Positions 6,523 to 11,849 of a stretch of DNA of 11,849 nt are shown here, piece by piece. The notes beneath the pieces were generated by a model. That model was given only the letters and a program-made list of their open reading frames with translations, was not told the DNA's origin and did not search any database. The position numbers were made by a program, and so were the translations under genes. This stretch comes from Candidatus Poseidonia sp. (lineage in GTDB: Archaea; Thermoplasmatota; Poseidoniia; Poseidoniales; Poseidoniaceae): the NCBI GenBank assembly GCA_023254365.1, contig JALRLQ010000047.1, forward strand, positions 1-11,849. The letters run 5' to 3'. The first letter of the stretch is position 1; the number at the start of each line of letters is the position of its first letter.

Positions 6523-6599
6523 TGGCGGCCCCACCGCGATTCGAACACGGGTTCGAGGCTCCGCAAGCCTCTGTGATATCCAAGCTACACTATAGGGCC
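6523..6599 (-). tRNA. tRNA-Arg (anticodon GCG)
   Basis: The minus strand folds into a full cloverleaf of 74 nt plus encoded CCA (6523-6525). The acceptor stem is GGCCCTA paired with TGGGGCC (one G-U), and the discriminator is G. The D-arm is GTGT...TCAC with a U-U at its end, typical of many tRNAs. The anticodon stem GAGGC/GCCTC encloses the loop TTGCGGA, so positions 34-36 are GCG, reading CGC and CGU (Arg). The variable loop is the 4-nt GAAC. The T-arm is CCGTG-TTCGAAT-CGCGG. No intron is present. The 3' end lies 8 bp from the stop of the convergent gene ending at 6514, and no T-run follows. Confidence 0.95.
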
Positions 6600-6620
6600 G
6601 ATTCGGGCGACTCGCCACCC

Positions 6621-6629
6621 CAATATAAG
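6621..6629 (-). promoter_or_regulatory. TATA box of the tRNA-Arg gene
   Basis: On the minus strand the sequence CTTATATTG lies with its core (TTATATT, 6622-6628) centred 26 bp before the tRNA 5' end at 6599. This is the expected archaeal geometry and predicts transcription starting at or next to the mature 5' end, with little or no leader for RNase P to remove. Confidence 0.7.
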
Positions 6630-6639
6630 CGCGAGGGTG

Positions 6640-6661
6640 TTGGAGGCCCAAGGCCTTCCAA
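6640..6661. repeat. Strong hairpin upstream of the thioesterase gene
   Basis: TTGGAGGCC (6640-6648) pairs with GGCCTTCCAA (6652-6661) around the loop CAA, leaving one bulged T. The GGCC core and the outer TTGGA pairs make a stable stem of nine pairs. It lies 32 bp before the ATG at 6694, where it could be a 5' leader structure or a boundary between the tRNA promoter and the downstream gene. Confidence 0.45.
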
Positions 6662-6693
6662 GGGTTCATGGACAACGTGCTCTTGCGTAAGCC

Positions 6694-7119
6694 ATGGTGA
6701 TGGAACTTGAGCGGACCGTCGAATTTTCCATGGTCGACCTCGCCAACATTGCATATTACCCTCGGATTTTCGACCTTGCCCATCGCTTCTTCGAAGCCAC
6801 GTGGCCCGAGATATGCGGCCAAGATTACCCGTCTGTGCTCTACGAACGTCGTTTGGGCTTCCCCGTGGTTCACGTCGAATCGTCGTTTCTCCAACCTCTG
6901 AAGTACGGGGATACCATTCACGCCGCCATCACCATCGCTCACCTTGGCACCACCTCGTTGGTGTGGCGCTATCGGTTCACCAATCAAGACGGGCAACCGG
7001 TGTGGCAGTCCAAACAAACCACGGTGTGCGTGAGCATGGACACGATGGAACCAACGGTCATTCCCGACGACATGCGAGATGGACTTGCTCCACACATTGA
7101 AGTGGAGGACGAAGCATGA
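6694..7119 (+). CDS. Hotdog-fold acyl-CoA thioesterase (4HBT/YbgC-like)
   Basis: The 141-residue protein has the length and pattern of the 4-hydroxybenzoyl-CoA thioesterase family. VDLANIAYYPRIFDLAHRFF (residues 14-33) holds the active-site Asp15, the YYP turn and the long central helix of the hotdog fold. VHVESSFLQPLKYGDTI (59-75) and the strands AAITIAHLGTTSLVWRYRF and QSKQTTVCVSM complete it. Such enzymes hydrolyse acyl-CoA thioesters as dimers or tetramers in the cytosol; the acyl group cannot be predicted. ATG 6694 is used. A second in-frame ATG at 6700 is possible, and neither has an evident SD. The stop overlaps the next start by ATGA, so the membrane-protein gene is probably translated from the same mRNA. 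Confidence 0.85.
   Translation: MVMELERTVEFSMVDLANIAYYPRIFDLAHRFFEATWPEICGQDYPSVLYERRLGFPVVHVESSFLQPLKYGDTIHAAITIAHLGTTSLVWRYRFTNQDGQPVWQSKQTTVCVSMDTMEPTVIPDDMRDGLAPHIEVEDEA
7104..7108 (+). promoter_or_regulatory. Shine-Dalgarno of the membrane-protein gene
   Basis: GGAGG lies 7 nt before ATG 7116, inside the end of the thioesterase gene. It supports the ATGA-overlapping start and coupled translation. Confidence 0.6.
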
Positions 7120-7688
7120 ATGAAGACCTTCTTGGTCCCGTGCGCCCCGACGAAAAAGGACCGAGAACCATTGCCTTGTTGTTGCTGCTGAGTTCACTGG
7201 TCGTCTTTGGAATGGCCTGGCAGGACTGGCAACTTCACAACGACGGGTTGACCGATGAAGAGATCGAGACCTTCCTCAAAACGCCGAACAAACAGGAGGG
7301 CGAGCCCACCACGGTCGAACAGTATCGGGCCTTCGAAGAAGGTGTCAGGGACGCCAACGGTTACCTGATTCGAAGCGTTGCCTTGTTCACCACGGCCGGG
7401 AGTTTGTTGGTGGGTGCGCCCATGTTGTACAGGCTGCAACGTCGCGGGGCTCAACTCTGTGTTTTCGGCGCAAGTGTCGGCCTTGCGGGCGGTGTGCTCG
7501 GAAGTGTCCTCATCAATCGCTCCGCCACCGACCATCTTGGCGAAGCCCTCATGCTGACCTACGAAATCTGGGTGTACCTGTGTGGAACGCTCATGGGACT
7601 CTGTCTGGCCATGGCTGCTCTCCCACTGCTCAACGCACGGGCCAAACTGGCTTTACATCCAAGAGTGGTGTTGGCCGAGGACGAATGA
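7116..7688 (+). CDS. Unrecognised membrane protein, about four transmembrane helices
   Basis: The 190-residue protein has hydrophobic segments at about residues 18-36, 84-105, 112-134 and 146-173. A hydrophilic, acidic loop of about 45 residues (37-83) lies between the first two. The short N-terminus (MNEDLLGPVRPDEKGPR) is charged, and the C-terminus is short and hydrophilic. A strong GGAGG SD and a 4-bp ATGA overlap tie it to the thioesterase gene, so an acyl or lipid-related role is possible by context only. Its stop codon abuts the stop of the convergent pentapeptide gene with no base between them. No transporter signature or catalytic motif was recognised. Confidence 0.75.
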   Translation: MNEDLLGPVRPDEKGPRTIALLLLLSSLVVFGMAWQDWQLHNDGLTDEEIETFLKTPNKQEGEPTTVEQYRAFEEGVRDANGYLIRSVALFTTAGSLLVGAPMLYRLQRRGAQLCVFGASVGLAGGVLGSVLINRSATDHLGEALMLTYEIWVYLCGTLMGLCLAMAALPLLNARAKLALHPRVVLAEDE

Positions 7689-8135
7689 TCACGCTTCGGG
7701 CTTCGGCCATTTCTTGGCGAGCGCCTTTCTCAGGTCATCGTCCATGATGGCGTTCCACCAGTCACTGCCCTGCCAGATGGCGTACTTGCCTCGGATGCCT
7801 CGAAGGTCCGCTCCTTCAAACTGGCAGTTGCGGAAGTTTGAGAGGTTCAATCGCGCTTTACGAAGGTCAGCACCCCGGAAGTCGGCGTGATCAAACGCCG
7901 ATTTCATCAAATCGGCTTCAACCATTGAAGCTCGTCGAAAATCACAATGGGTAAAATCCCCCTCTGTTAAATCCGCTTCATCAAGAATGCATCGCCGGAA
8001 CGAAGAGCCGGTAAATCGTCCCTTGCGAAGAACGGTCTTGGCGTGGTTTTGGAAGGAATAATCGACGACCACAGCTTCCTCAGCCGTGCTTTCATCATCA
8101 CGAGGGTCGCCTGCACCACCGCCCGACATCACCAT
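7689..8135 (-). CDS. Pentapeptide-repeat protein (15 tandem repeats)
   Basis: In this 148-residue protein, residues 39-113 divide cleanly into 15 consecutive pentapeptides of the A(D/N)LXX type, such as ADLTE, GDFTH, CDFRR, ADLMK, ADFRG, ADLRK, SNFRN and ADLRG. They keep a central Leu or Phe, which predicts a right-handed quadrilateral beta-helix of nearly four turns. Residues 1-38 are acidic and flexible. The tail (about 118-148) is Trp-rich, then helical and basic (DLRKALAKKWPKPEA). Some pentapeptide proteins mimic DNA and bind gyrase (MfpA, Qnr), while many have no known role, so function is not assigned. A near-ideal SD (GAGGTG) ends 5 nt before ATG 8135 and overlaps the upstream stop codon. 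The gene is therefore coupled to the winged-helix gene 9 nt upstream, suggesting shared regulation. Confidence 0.9.
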   Translation of the reverse strand: MVMSGGGAGDPRDDESTAEEAVVVDYSFQNHAKTVLRKGRFTGSSFRRCILDEADLTEGDFTHCDFRRASMVEADLMKSAFDHADFRGADLRKARLNLSNFRNCQFEGADLRGIRGKYAIWQGSDWWNAIMDDDLRKALAKKWPKPEA

Positions 8136-8140
8136 GTGTT

Positions 8141-8146
8141 CACCTC
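8141..8146 (-). promoter_or_regulatory. Shine-Dalgarno of the pentapeptide gene
   Basis: On the minus strand GAGGTG sits with a 5-nt spacer before ATG 8135 and overlaps the TGA stop of the upstream gene (8145-8147). It fixes the start and points to translational coupling. Confidence 0.7.
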
Positions 8147-8669
8147 AAGCACGGGAGCGCTTGTCGAGGTGTGCTTGGCCTTCCGGTGTAAGGATTGCGA
8201 ATCGGTTCTTGTCGTCTCGCCCGTTGGGCACAACGAGAAAACTTCGCTCTTTGAGTCGGTTGAGGTAGAGGGAGAGGTTGCCCGGCGGGTCAATGCCGGC
8301 GTCGCTGAACAGTTCGTTGACCACCCGGGGAGGGCTGTCCTCAATGCCTTCAACATCTCGAAGATAGTGAATAGCCCCCAAGACTTGGTCGGGCTTGCGG
8401 GTGAGCGCACAATTTTCGAGAAGGGCGCGGAAGGCCGAACCTCGCTCAGGCAAACCGGCTTCCCGGGCTGCTGTGACGGCTGCTTCAAGCGCCTGCTCAC
8501 GGGCTTCACGGATGCGCTCGAGCAACATCGTCCACGTGTGCTCGGTCTTGGTTTGCGCCAACTGTTCGTCAATTTGGATGGCTGCGCCTTCTAGGTCGAT
8601 CTCTATGTCGCCAGCCTGTACGGTGAACCTCAATCTCCACGCCCTCACCGATATTGAACGACCTATCAT
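8145..8669 (-). CDS. Winged-helix-containing protein with N-terminal helical region
   Basis: From ATG 8669 the protein has 174 residues. Residues 1-12 look unconvincing. A TTG at 8633, preceded on the minus strand by GGTGAGG at 9 nt, would start at residue 13 and give LRFTVQAGDIEIDLEG as a clean beta N-terminus. GTG at residue 8 is another choice. A long helical part (about 33-90) is followed by PDQVLGAIHYLRDVEG, SPPRVVNELFSDAGI, PPGNLSLYLNRLKERSFLVVP and a RFAILTPEGQAHL wing-like hairpin. This order of helices ending in a strand-turn-strand is typical of winged-helix DNA-binding domains. The protein is likely a transcriptional regulator acting locally. It is coupled to the pentapeptide gene downstream and divergent from the large surface-protein gene. 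A palindrome of operator type covers the 8669 start region and could be its own binding site. Confidence 0.72.
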   Translation of the reverse strand: MIGRSISVRAWRLRFTVQAGDIEIDLEGAAIQIDEQLAQTKTEHTWTMLLERIREAREQALEAAVTAAREAGLPERGSAFRALLENCALTRKPDQVLGAIHYLRDVEGIEDSPPRVVNELFSDAGIDPPGNLSLYLNRLKERSFLVVPNGRDDKNRFAILTPEGQAHLDKRSRA

Positions 8670-8689
8670 TCATAACATTATGTTGTGAA
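8669..8689. promoter_or_regulatory. Near-perfect palindrome in the divergent intergenic region, candidate operator
   Basis: TTCATAACAT (8669-8678) and ATGTTGTGAA (8680-8689) are complementary at 9 of 10 positions around a single central T; the only mismatch is T8673 against G8685. The site is far more A/T-rich than its surroundings and lies between the winged-helix and the surface-protein genes. It overlaps the first base of the 8669 ATG, which also favours a start further downstream for that gene. It could be bound by the neighbouring winged-helix protein and control both directions (inference). Confidence 0.5.
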
Positions 8690-8766
8690 AATTGATACAT
8701 TTTCAGCCAAAAACGAAGGTTCACGAAGGCGAAACCGACATAACAGGGTGGAAGCCACATCTGGCT

Positions 8767-8771
8767 GAGGG
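8767..8771 (+). promoter_or_regulatory. Shine-Dalgarno of the FG-GAP surface-protein gene
   Basis: GAGGG lies 6 nt before ATG 8778, a near-ideal spacing that supports this start and a led (not leaderless) mRNA. Confidence 0.6.
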
Positions 8772-8777
8772 CTTGAC

Positions 8778-11700
8778 ATGCTTCGTCGCGAAACACTGTG
8801 TTTTTTACTCGTGCTTTTCTTCATCGCCCCTGCGTGGTCGGTCATGTTCGCGCAGGCTCAAGGAGGAAGTATCTCCACGTTTTCATCGGGAACCGCTGAA
8901 GAAACGGTGACGGTTTCATCGGGTCAACACGGGGTTGTTGGTTTTGAACTGCAGCGAAACACGACGGTTACCGGAGCCACGTTTTTCATCAAACCCGATG
9001 CCAGCGGCTCAACGCCAGGGTCCATTGATTTGGACGTCAACGGGGATGGCCAATTCGAATGGACCTTCAACCAGACGGGGTACGGGAATTTCGGCCAACA
9101 AATCGAGTTCACCAACGGTGCCACCACGGCCACCCTTCCAATCATGCCCAACACCGGCGCCGTCAGTAACCCCCTCTCTCCCTCGTTTTACCTCCCCGAA
9201 GGAGCGACCGTTTCCAGTTCCAGCATCGGCGTCGGTTTCGCTCCAAACCTCACCGGCGGTTTCTTCCCAACAGGGTACATTCACACCGCTGTGTCGGGGG
9301 ACTTCAACGCTGACGGCCGAGACGATTTCGTGTTGCACTCTCGAAACGCGAATTACTCCACCACCAACGGTACCAACACCACCGTGGCCACCACCGGTCC
9401 TGCATTCCGAGTGCTCTCCTACGACAACGCCACGGGCATTCAACTCTCTTCGTGGGTGCCAACTTGCAGCAACGTGACCCGCACGATGAGCGCTGATGTC
9501 AACGGTGACGGGTACGATGATGTGATCAACTACGTCCCAGGCAGTCGCCGACTGTGCATTCACTTCACCAACAGCACCACGGGCACAACGTTCCAACCGG
9601 TCGTGAACGTCACCCATTCCAGCAGCATCAAAGGTCTCAGATTCATTGATTTCACCGGCAACGGCCAAGCAGAAATGGTTTCGATTCAAAACAGTGGTAT
9701 CGTGTCGGTTGATGTGTTTAGCAACCGAACCAACACGTTCACCCAGCGAAGCTCACTGACCATCAACATCGCAGGAACGCAGACACCAGCCACACTCAAC
9801 CACATGTTGCTCGACCATTTCAACGGCAGCGCCAACCTTCCCATTCTCATCGCTGTTGATTCCAACAACGACGGTACCGAAGTGTTCTGGTCCAACTCCA
9901 GCAATAGCGTAGTTGCGAGCGTGTCCACCATTTCCGGTATCTCATCGGACGCCATCGCTGGCGATTTTGACGGGGACGGCGACCTTGATATCTTGTCCTC
10001 ACGCTCAACCGGCCATCGCTCCATCGAGAATGGAGTGAACGGCTGGAACGGCGACAACCACAACAACCTCGTGGATTTGACCAACGCCACCATTCTCGAT
10101 TACAACTTTGACATGAACGCTACGGTGCTCATCCCCGTCACCGGTTCTCCTGACGGCAACCCCTCAACCCTCGAGGGCAACATCACGGCCTATGGATTCC
10201 AAAACGGCTGGAACACCGATAACCGCGTTCGCAGCCAAGCCTCCGCCATCCTCGAGCCGTGGACCGCACCTCGCGCCGTGTTTTTCGGTGATTTGGACGG
10301 TGACGGATTCAAGGAACACCTGGTTCTTGCCGGCGAAGGCACCCAACACGGCGTGTTTGTATCGGCCTGGCACCGCGTCGGATACGACGTTGATTCAAAC
10401 GGGGAGGTCGATTTCAGTGCAGAGGGCTATGCCGGAAATGGAAGCAACGGCTTGTCCAGGCTTTCGGTTGTTGATCTCGAAGGCAACCTGACGGGCATGC
10501 TGAATTTCATGAGCAACGGCCTCAACTCCACCCCCGATGCCTACGGGGTGTCCATGAGCGAGGTGAACTTCAGCATGAGTTCGCTGACCGACGGCGAGTT
10601 TACGTTCTCCAACCTGAACATCGTTTATCTCGCCGATTTCCTCGTGAACACCAACCCCCACCTCTCCGGGAATCTGAGCAACGCCCTCAATCAGCAGATG
10701 ACGGGAGGTACCGGAAGCTTCGTCGTTCCCTTCACGTTCAACACCACGCAAGACGGTTCGTTTGTCATCCACGCCCCGACCGTGTCCTATGTTGACGGGG
10801 CACCCAACATTGCGCTCCCGCCCACGCCGGTGTTGACGCTTGTCGAGGCCCAACCCAGTCGGGTCACCTTTGCGTGGCAAAACATGAGCGATTTCGGTGA
10901 CGATTTGATGAACTTCGCTATCTATCGAGCCCCCACGGGCCAGAGCCCCAACACACAACAGGCCTATGCAACGTCTCCGATCAACCAATCCGTTGACATG
11001 AGCGTCCAACCCGGCGAACGGTGGAGTTATTGGGTGCGAAGCGTTCACGATTTCGGCGTAACCAGCAACCTTTCTTCCCCGCTGGATGTTGTGATTCCCT
11101 ATCCTACGCCAAAATCCTACGTTCCAGACGTGGCTGCGCAAGACGTTGCCAACGACACGGGAGGAGCGATGCTCATTACGTGGGGGCAAGGTGATGTTTC
11201 CATCGAAAAGCATCGAGTGTACGTGTCGGCCTCCAACTTTTCATCCATCGCCAACATGACCACGACGCATGTGGTGGATGCCACCGTGCGTTCATTGGAA
11301 GTCCGTGTGGACAGCCTCGGCCAACCGCTGGTGGACGGTCAGCCCTACCACGTGGCTGTGGTTGGCTTTGACGAATACGGAAATGCGTCGGACAACGTCA
11401 CGTCGTTCGGTCCGGTGTACACGCGCAACGACACAGCGCTGCCGACGACCCTTGAGGTCATGTACCGTGGATTTGCCGAGGAAACGTCCATTTCAACCGT
11501 TTTGCTTGCTCGTCAAGGTGCCTTGACGGTTGACGTTCACCTTCATCAGGACGGACGAGCCCTTGCTCAACACGAGGTGATGCTGCACGTTGTTGAGGGA
11601 ACCAATCAGTACGATGTGTCGGCCACGACCGACGAAACAGGGCACGCCACCTTCGCGTACGACAAACTCGCCGAACTTGGTCCTCTCACCGCCGTTGGAC

Positions 11701-11849
11701 CGATGCAACTGAAGGTGACCTTCGCCGGCTTTGACGCGGACCAAACGAGCCAACCCTTGCTCGGAGCATCCAACACCACCGAAGCCTTTGGCACCATACC
11801 GGTGTCCATTACCGGTGATGAGGTCATTGCCCTTGATGACGATCAGAAC
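8778..11849 (+). CDS. Large secreted FG-GAP/FN3 surface protein, open at the right edge
   Basis: From ATG 8778 the frame runs 1024 codons without a stop to the end of the window. Residues 1-28 form a signal peptide: MLRRE, a hydrophobic core LCFLLVLFFIAPAW, then a small-residue cleavage region near AQAQG. Asp-rich calcium loops of FG-GAP/VCBS type occur at D84 (DLDVNGDG), D175 (DFNADGRDD), D240 (DVNGDGYDD), D291 (DFTGNGQAE), D361 (DSNNDGTE), D396 (DFDGDGDLD) and D505 (DLDGDGFKE). Those from 175 on suggest a beta-propeller. Fibronectin-III-like domains lie at about 681-775 and 776-885, and a Big/Ig-like domain at about 900-1000. About 30 N-x-S/T sequons point to heavy N-glycosylation outside the cell. 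The role is probably adhesion or binding of polymers or particles; no enzyme motif is seen. The C-terminal anchor lies beyond the window. Confidence 0.9.
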   Translation, partial: MLRRETLCFLLVLFFIAPAWSVMFAQAQGGSISTFSSGTAEETVTVSSGQHGVVGFELQRNTTVTGATFFIKPDASGSTPGSIDLDVNGDGQFEWTFNQTGYGNFGQQIEFTNGATTATLPIMPNTGAVSNPLSPSFYLPEGATVSSSSIGVGFAPNLTGGFFPTGYIHTAVSGDFNADGRDDFVLHSRNANYSTTNGTNTTVATTGPAFRVLSYDNATGIQLSSWVPTCSNVTRTMSADVNGDGYDDVINYVPGSRRLCIHFTNSTTGTTFQPVVNVTHSSSIKGLRFIDFTGNGQAEMVSIQNSGIVSVDVFSNRTNTFTQRSSLTINIAGTQTPATLNHMLLDHFNGSANLPILIAVDSNNDGTEVFWSNSSNSVVASVSTISGISSDAIAGDFDGDGDLDILSSRSTGHRSIENGVNGWNGDNHNNLVDLTNATILDYNFDMNATVLIPVTGSPDGNPSTLEGNITAYGFQNGWNTDNRVRSQASAILEPWTAPRAVFFGDLDGDGFKEHLVLAGEGTQHGVFVSAWHRVGYDVDSNGEVDFSAEGYAGNGSNGLSRLSVVDLEGNLTGMLNFMSNGLNSTPDAYGVSMSEVNFSMSSLTDGEFTFSNLNIVYLADFLVNTNPHLSGNLSNALNQQMTGGTGSFVVPFTFNTTQDGSFVIHAPTVSYVDGAPNIALPPTPVLTLVEAQPSRVTFAWQNMSDFGDDLMNFAIYRAPTGQSPNTQQAYATSPINQSVDMSVQPGERWSYWVRSVHDFGVTSNLSSPLDVVIPYPTPKSYVPDVAAQDVANDTGGAMLITWGQGDVSIEKHRVYVSASNFSSIANMTTTHVVDATVRSLEVRVDSLGQPLVDGQPYHVAVVGFDEYGNASDNVTSFGPVYTRNDTALPTTLEVMYRGFAEETSISTVLLARQGALTVDVHLHQDGRALAQHEVMLHVVEGTNQYDVSATTDETGHATFAYDKLAELGPLTAVGPMQLKVTFAGFDADQTSQPLLGASNTTEAFGTIPVSITGDEVIALDDDQN

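Noticed and set aside
6014..6583. 189-residue minus-strand frame
   Set aside because: It covers the 329-residue gene and most of the tRNA-Arg gene, so it is a shadow.
6606..6616. GGCGA-C-TCGCC palindrome between the tRNA and its TATA box
   Set aside because: Short and GC-rich, within the promoter spacer; likely chance in this base composition.
8569..8796. Alternative minus-strand frame with an attractive N-terminus (MNDRSFNIGEGVEIEV) over the winged-helix start
   Set aside because: I considered a frameshift joining it to the winged-helix gene, but it soon turns into Arg-rich sequence, and the winged-helix frame has its own possible SD-led TTG start at 8633.
9009..9689. 226-residue minus-strand frame
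   Set aside because: Same reason: antisense shadow over the calcium-loop region of the surface protein.
10395..11213. 272-residue minus-strand frame
   Set aside because: It lies fully inside the FG-GAP surface protein, whose frame stays open for 1024 codons with clear domains; the reverse frame is His/Arg-rich shadow sequence.
1..11849. CRISPR array, defence island, insertion sequence or prophage
   Set aside because: No spaced direct repeats, transposase, integrase, terminal inverted repeats or toxin-antitoxin signatures were seen. The Cas4-like nuclease has no cas neighbour in the window.

Overview
The window looks like a piece of a marine planktonic euryarchaeal chromosome, most likely Marine Group II (Candidatus Poseidoniales) or a close relative. 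This rests on content, not on a database search. There is a PAC2-family protein of the archaeal proteasome-assembly-chaperone type, secreted PKD and FG-GAP surface proteins rich in N-glycosylation sequons, archaeal TATA boxes about 26 bp upstream of a tRNA and of one start codon, and very compact gene packing with mixed leaderless and Shine-Dalgarno-led starts. No gap exceeds about 110 bp, so there is no long non-coding stretch.

Left part (1-2400): a PAC2-family gene runs off the left edge on the minus strand. Divergent from it, at 365, begins a Cas4/AddB-like RecB-family nuclease with four candidate Fe-S cysteines. It meets tail to tail, with a 22 bp overlap, a minus-strand DEDDh (DnaQ-like) 3'-5' exonuclease that carries an extra C-terminal domain. 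This is a DNA-processing neighbourhood, but nothing shows that the two enzymes act together.

Middle part (2425-6514, all plus strand): a small acidic protein, a PKD-domain lipoprotein starting at GTG, an unrecognised 117-residue protein, a 92-residue basic protein of possible winged-helix type, a HAD-IB phosphatase-like protein, and a 329-residue protein of unknown family with a well-placed TATA box.

Right part (6523-11849): a minus-strand tRNA-Arg(GCG) with encoded CCA and its own TATA box. It is followed by a translationally coupled pair on the plus strand, a hotdog thioesterase and a four-helix membrane protein. Next is a minus-strand pair, a helical winged-helix protein and a 15-repeat pentapeptide protein. 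The window ends in a large secreted protein (at least 1024 residues, open at the right edge) with six or seven FG-GAP-like DxDGDG calcium loops, two FN3-like domains and an Ig/Big-like domain. A near-perfect palindrome lies in the divergent region between the winged-helix gene and the secreted protein.

I found no CRISPR array, transposase, integrase, toxin-antitoxin pair or recognisable defence island. The window reads as ordinary chromosome of a poorly characterised lineage. Its novelty lies in several unassigned protein families, in some domain architectures and in the regulatory palindrome.
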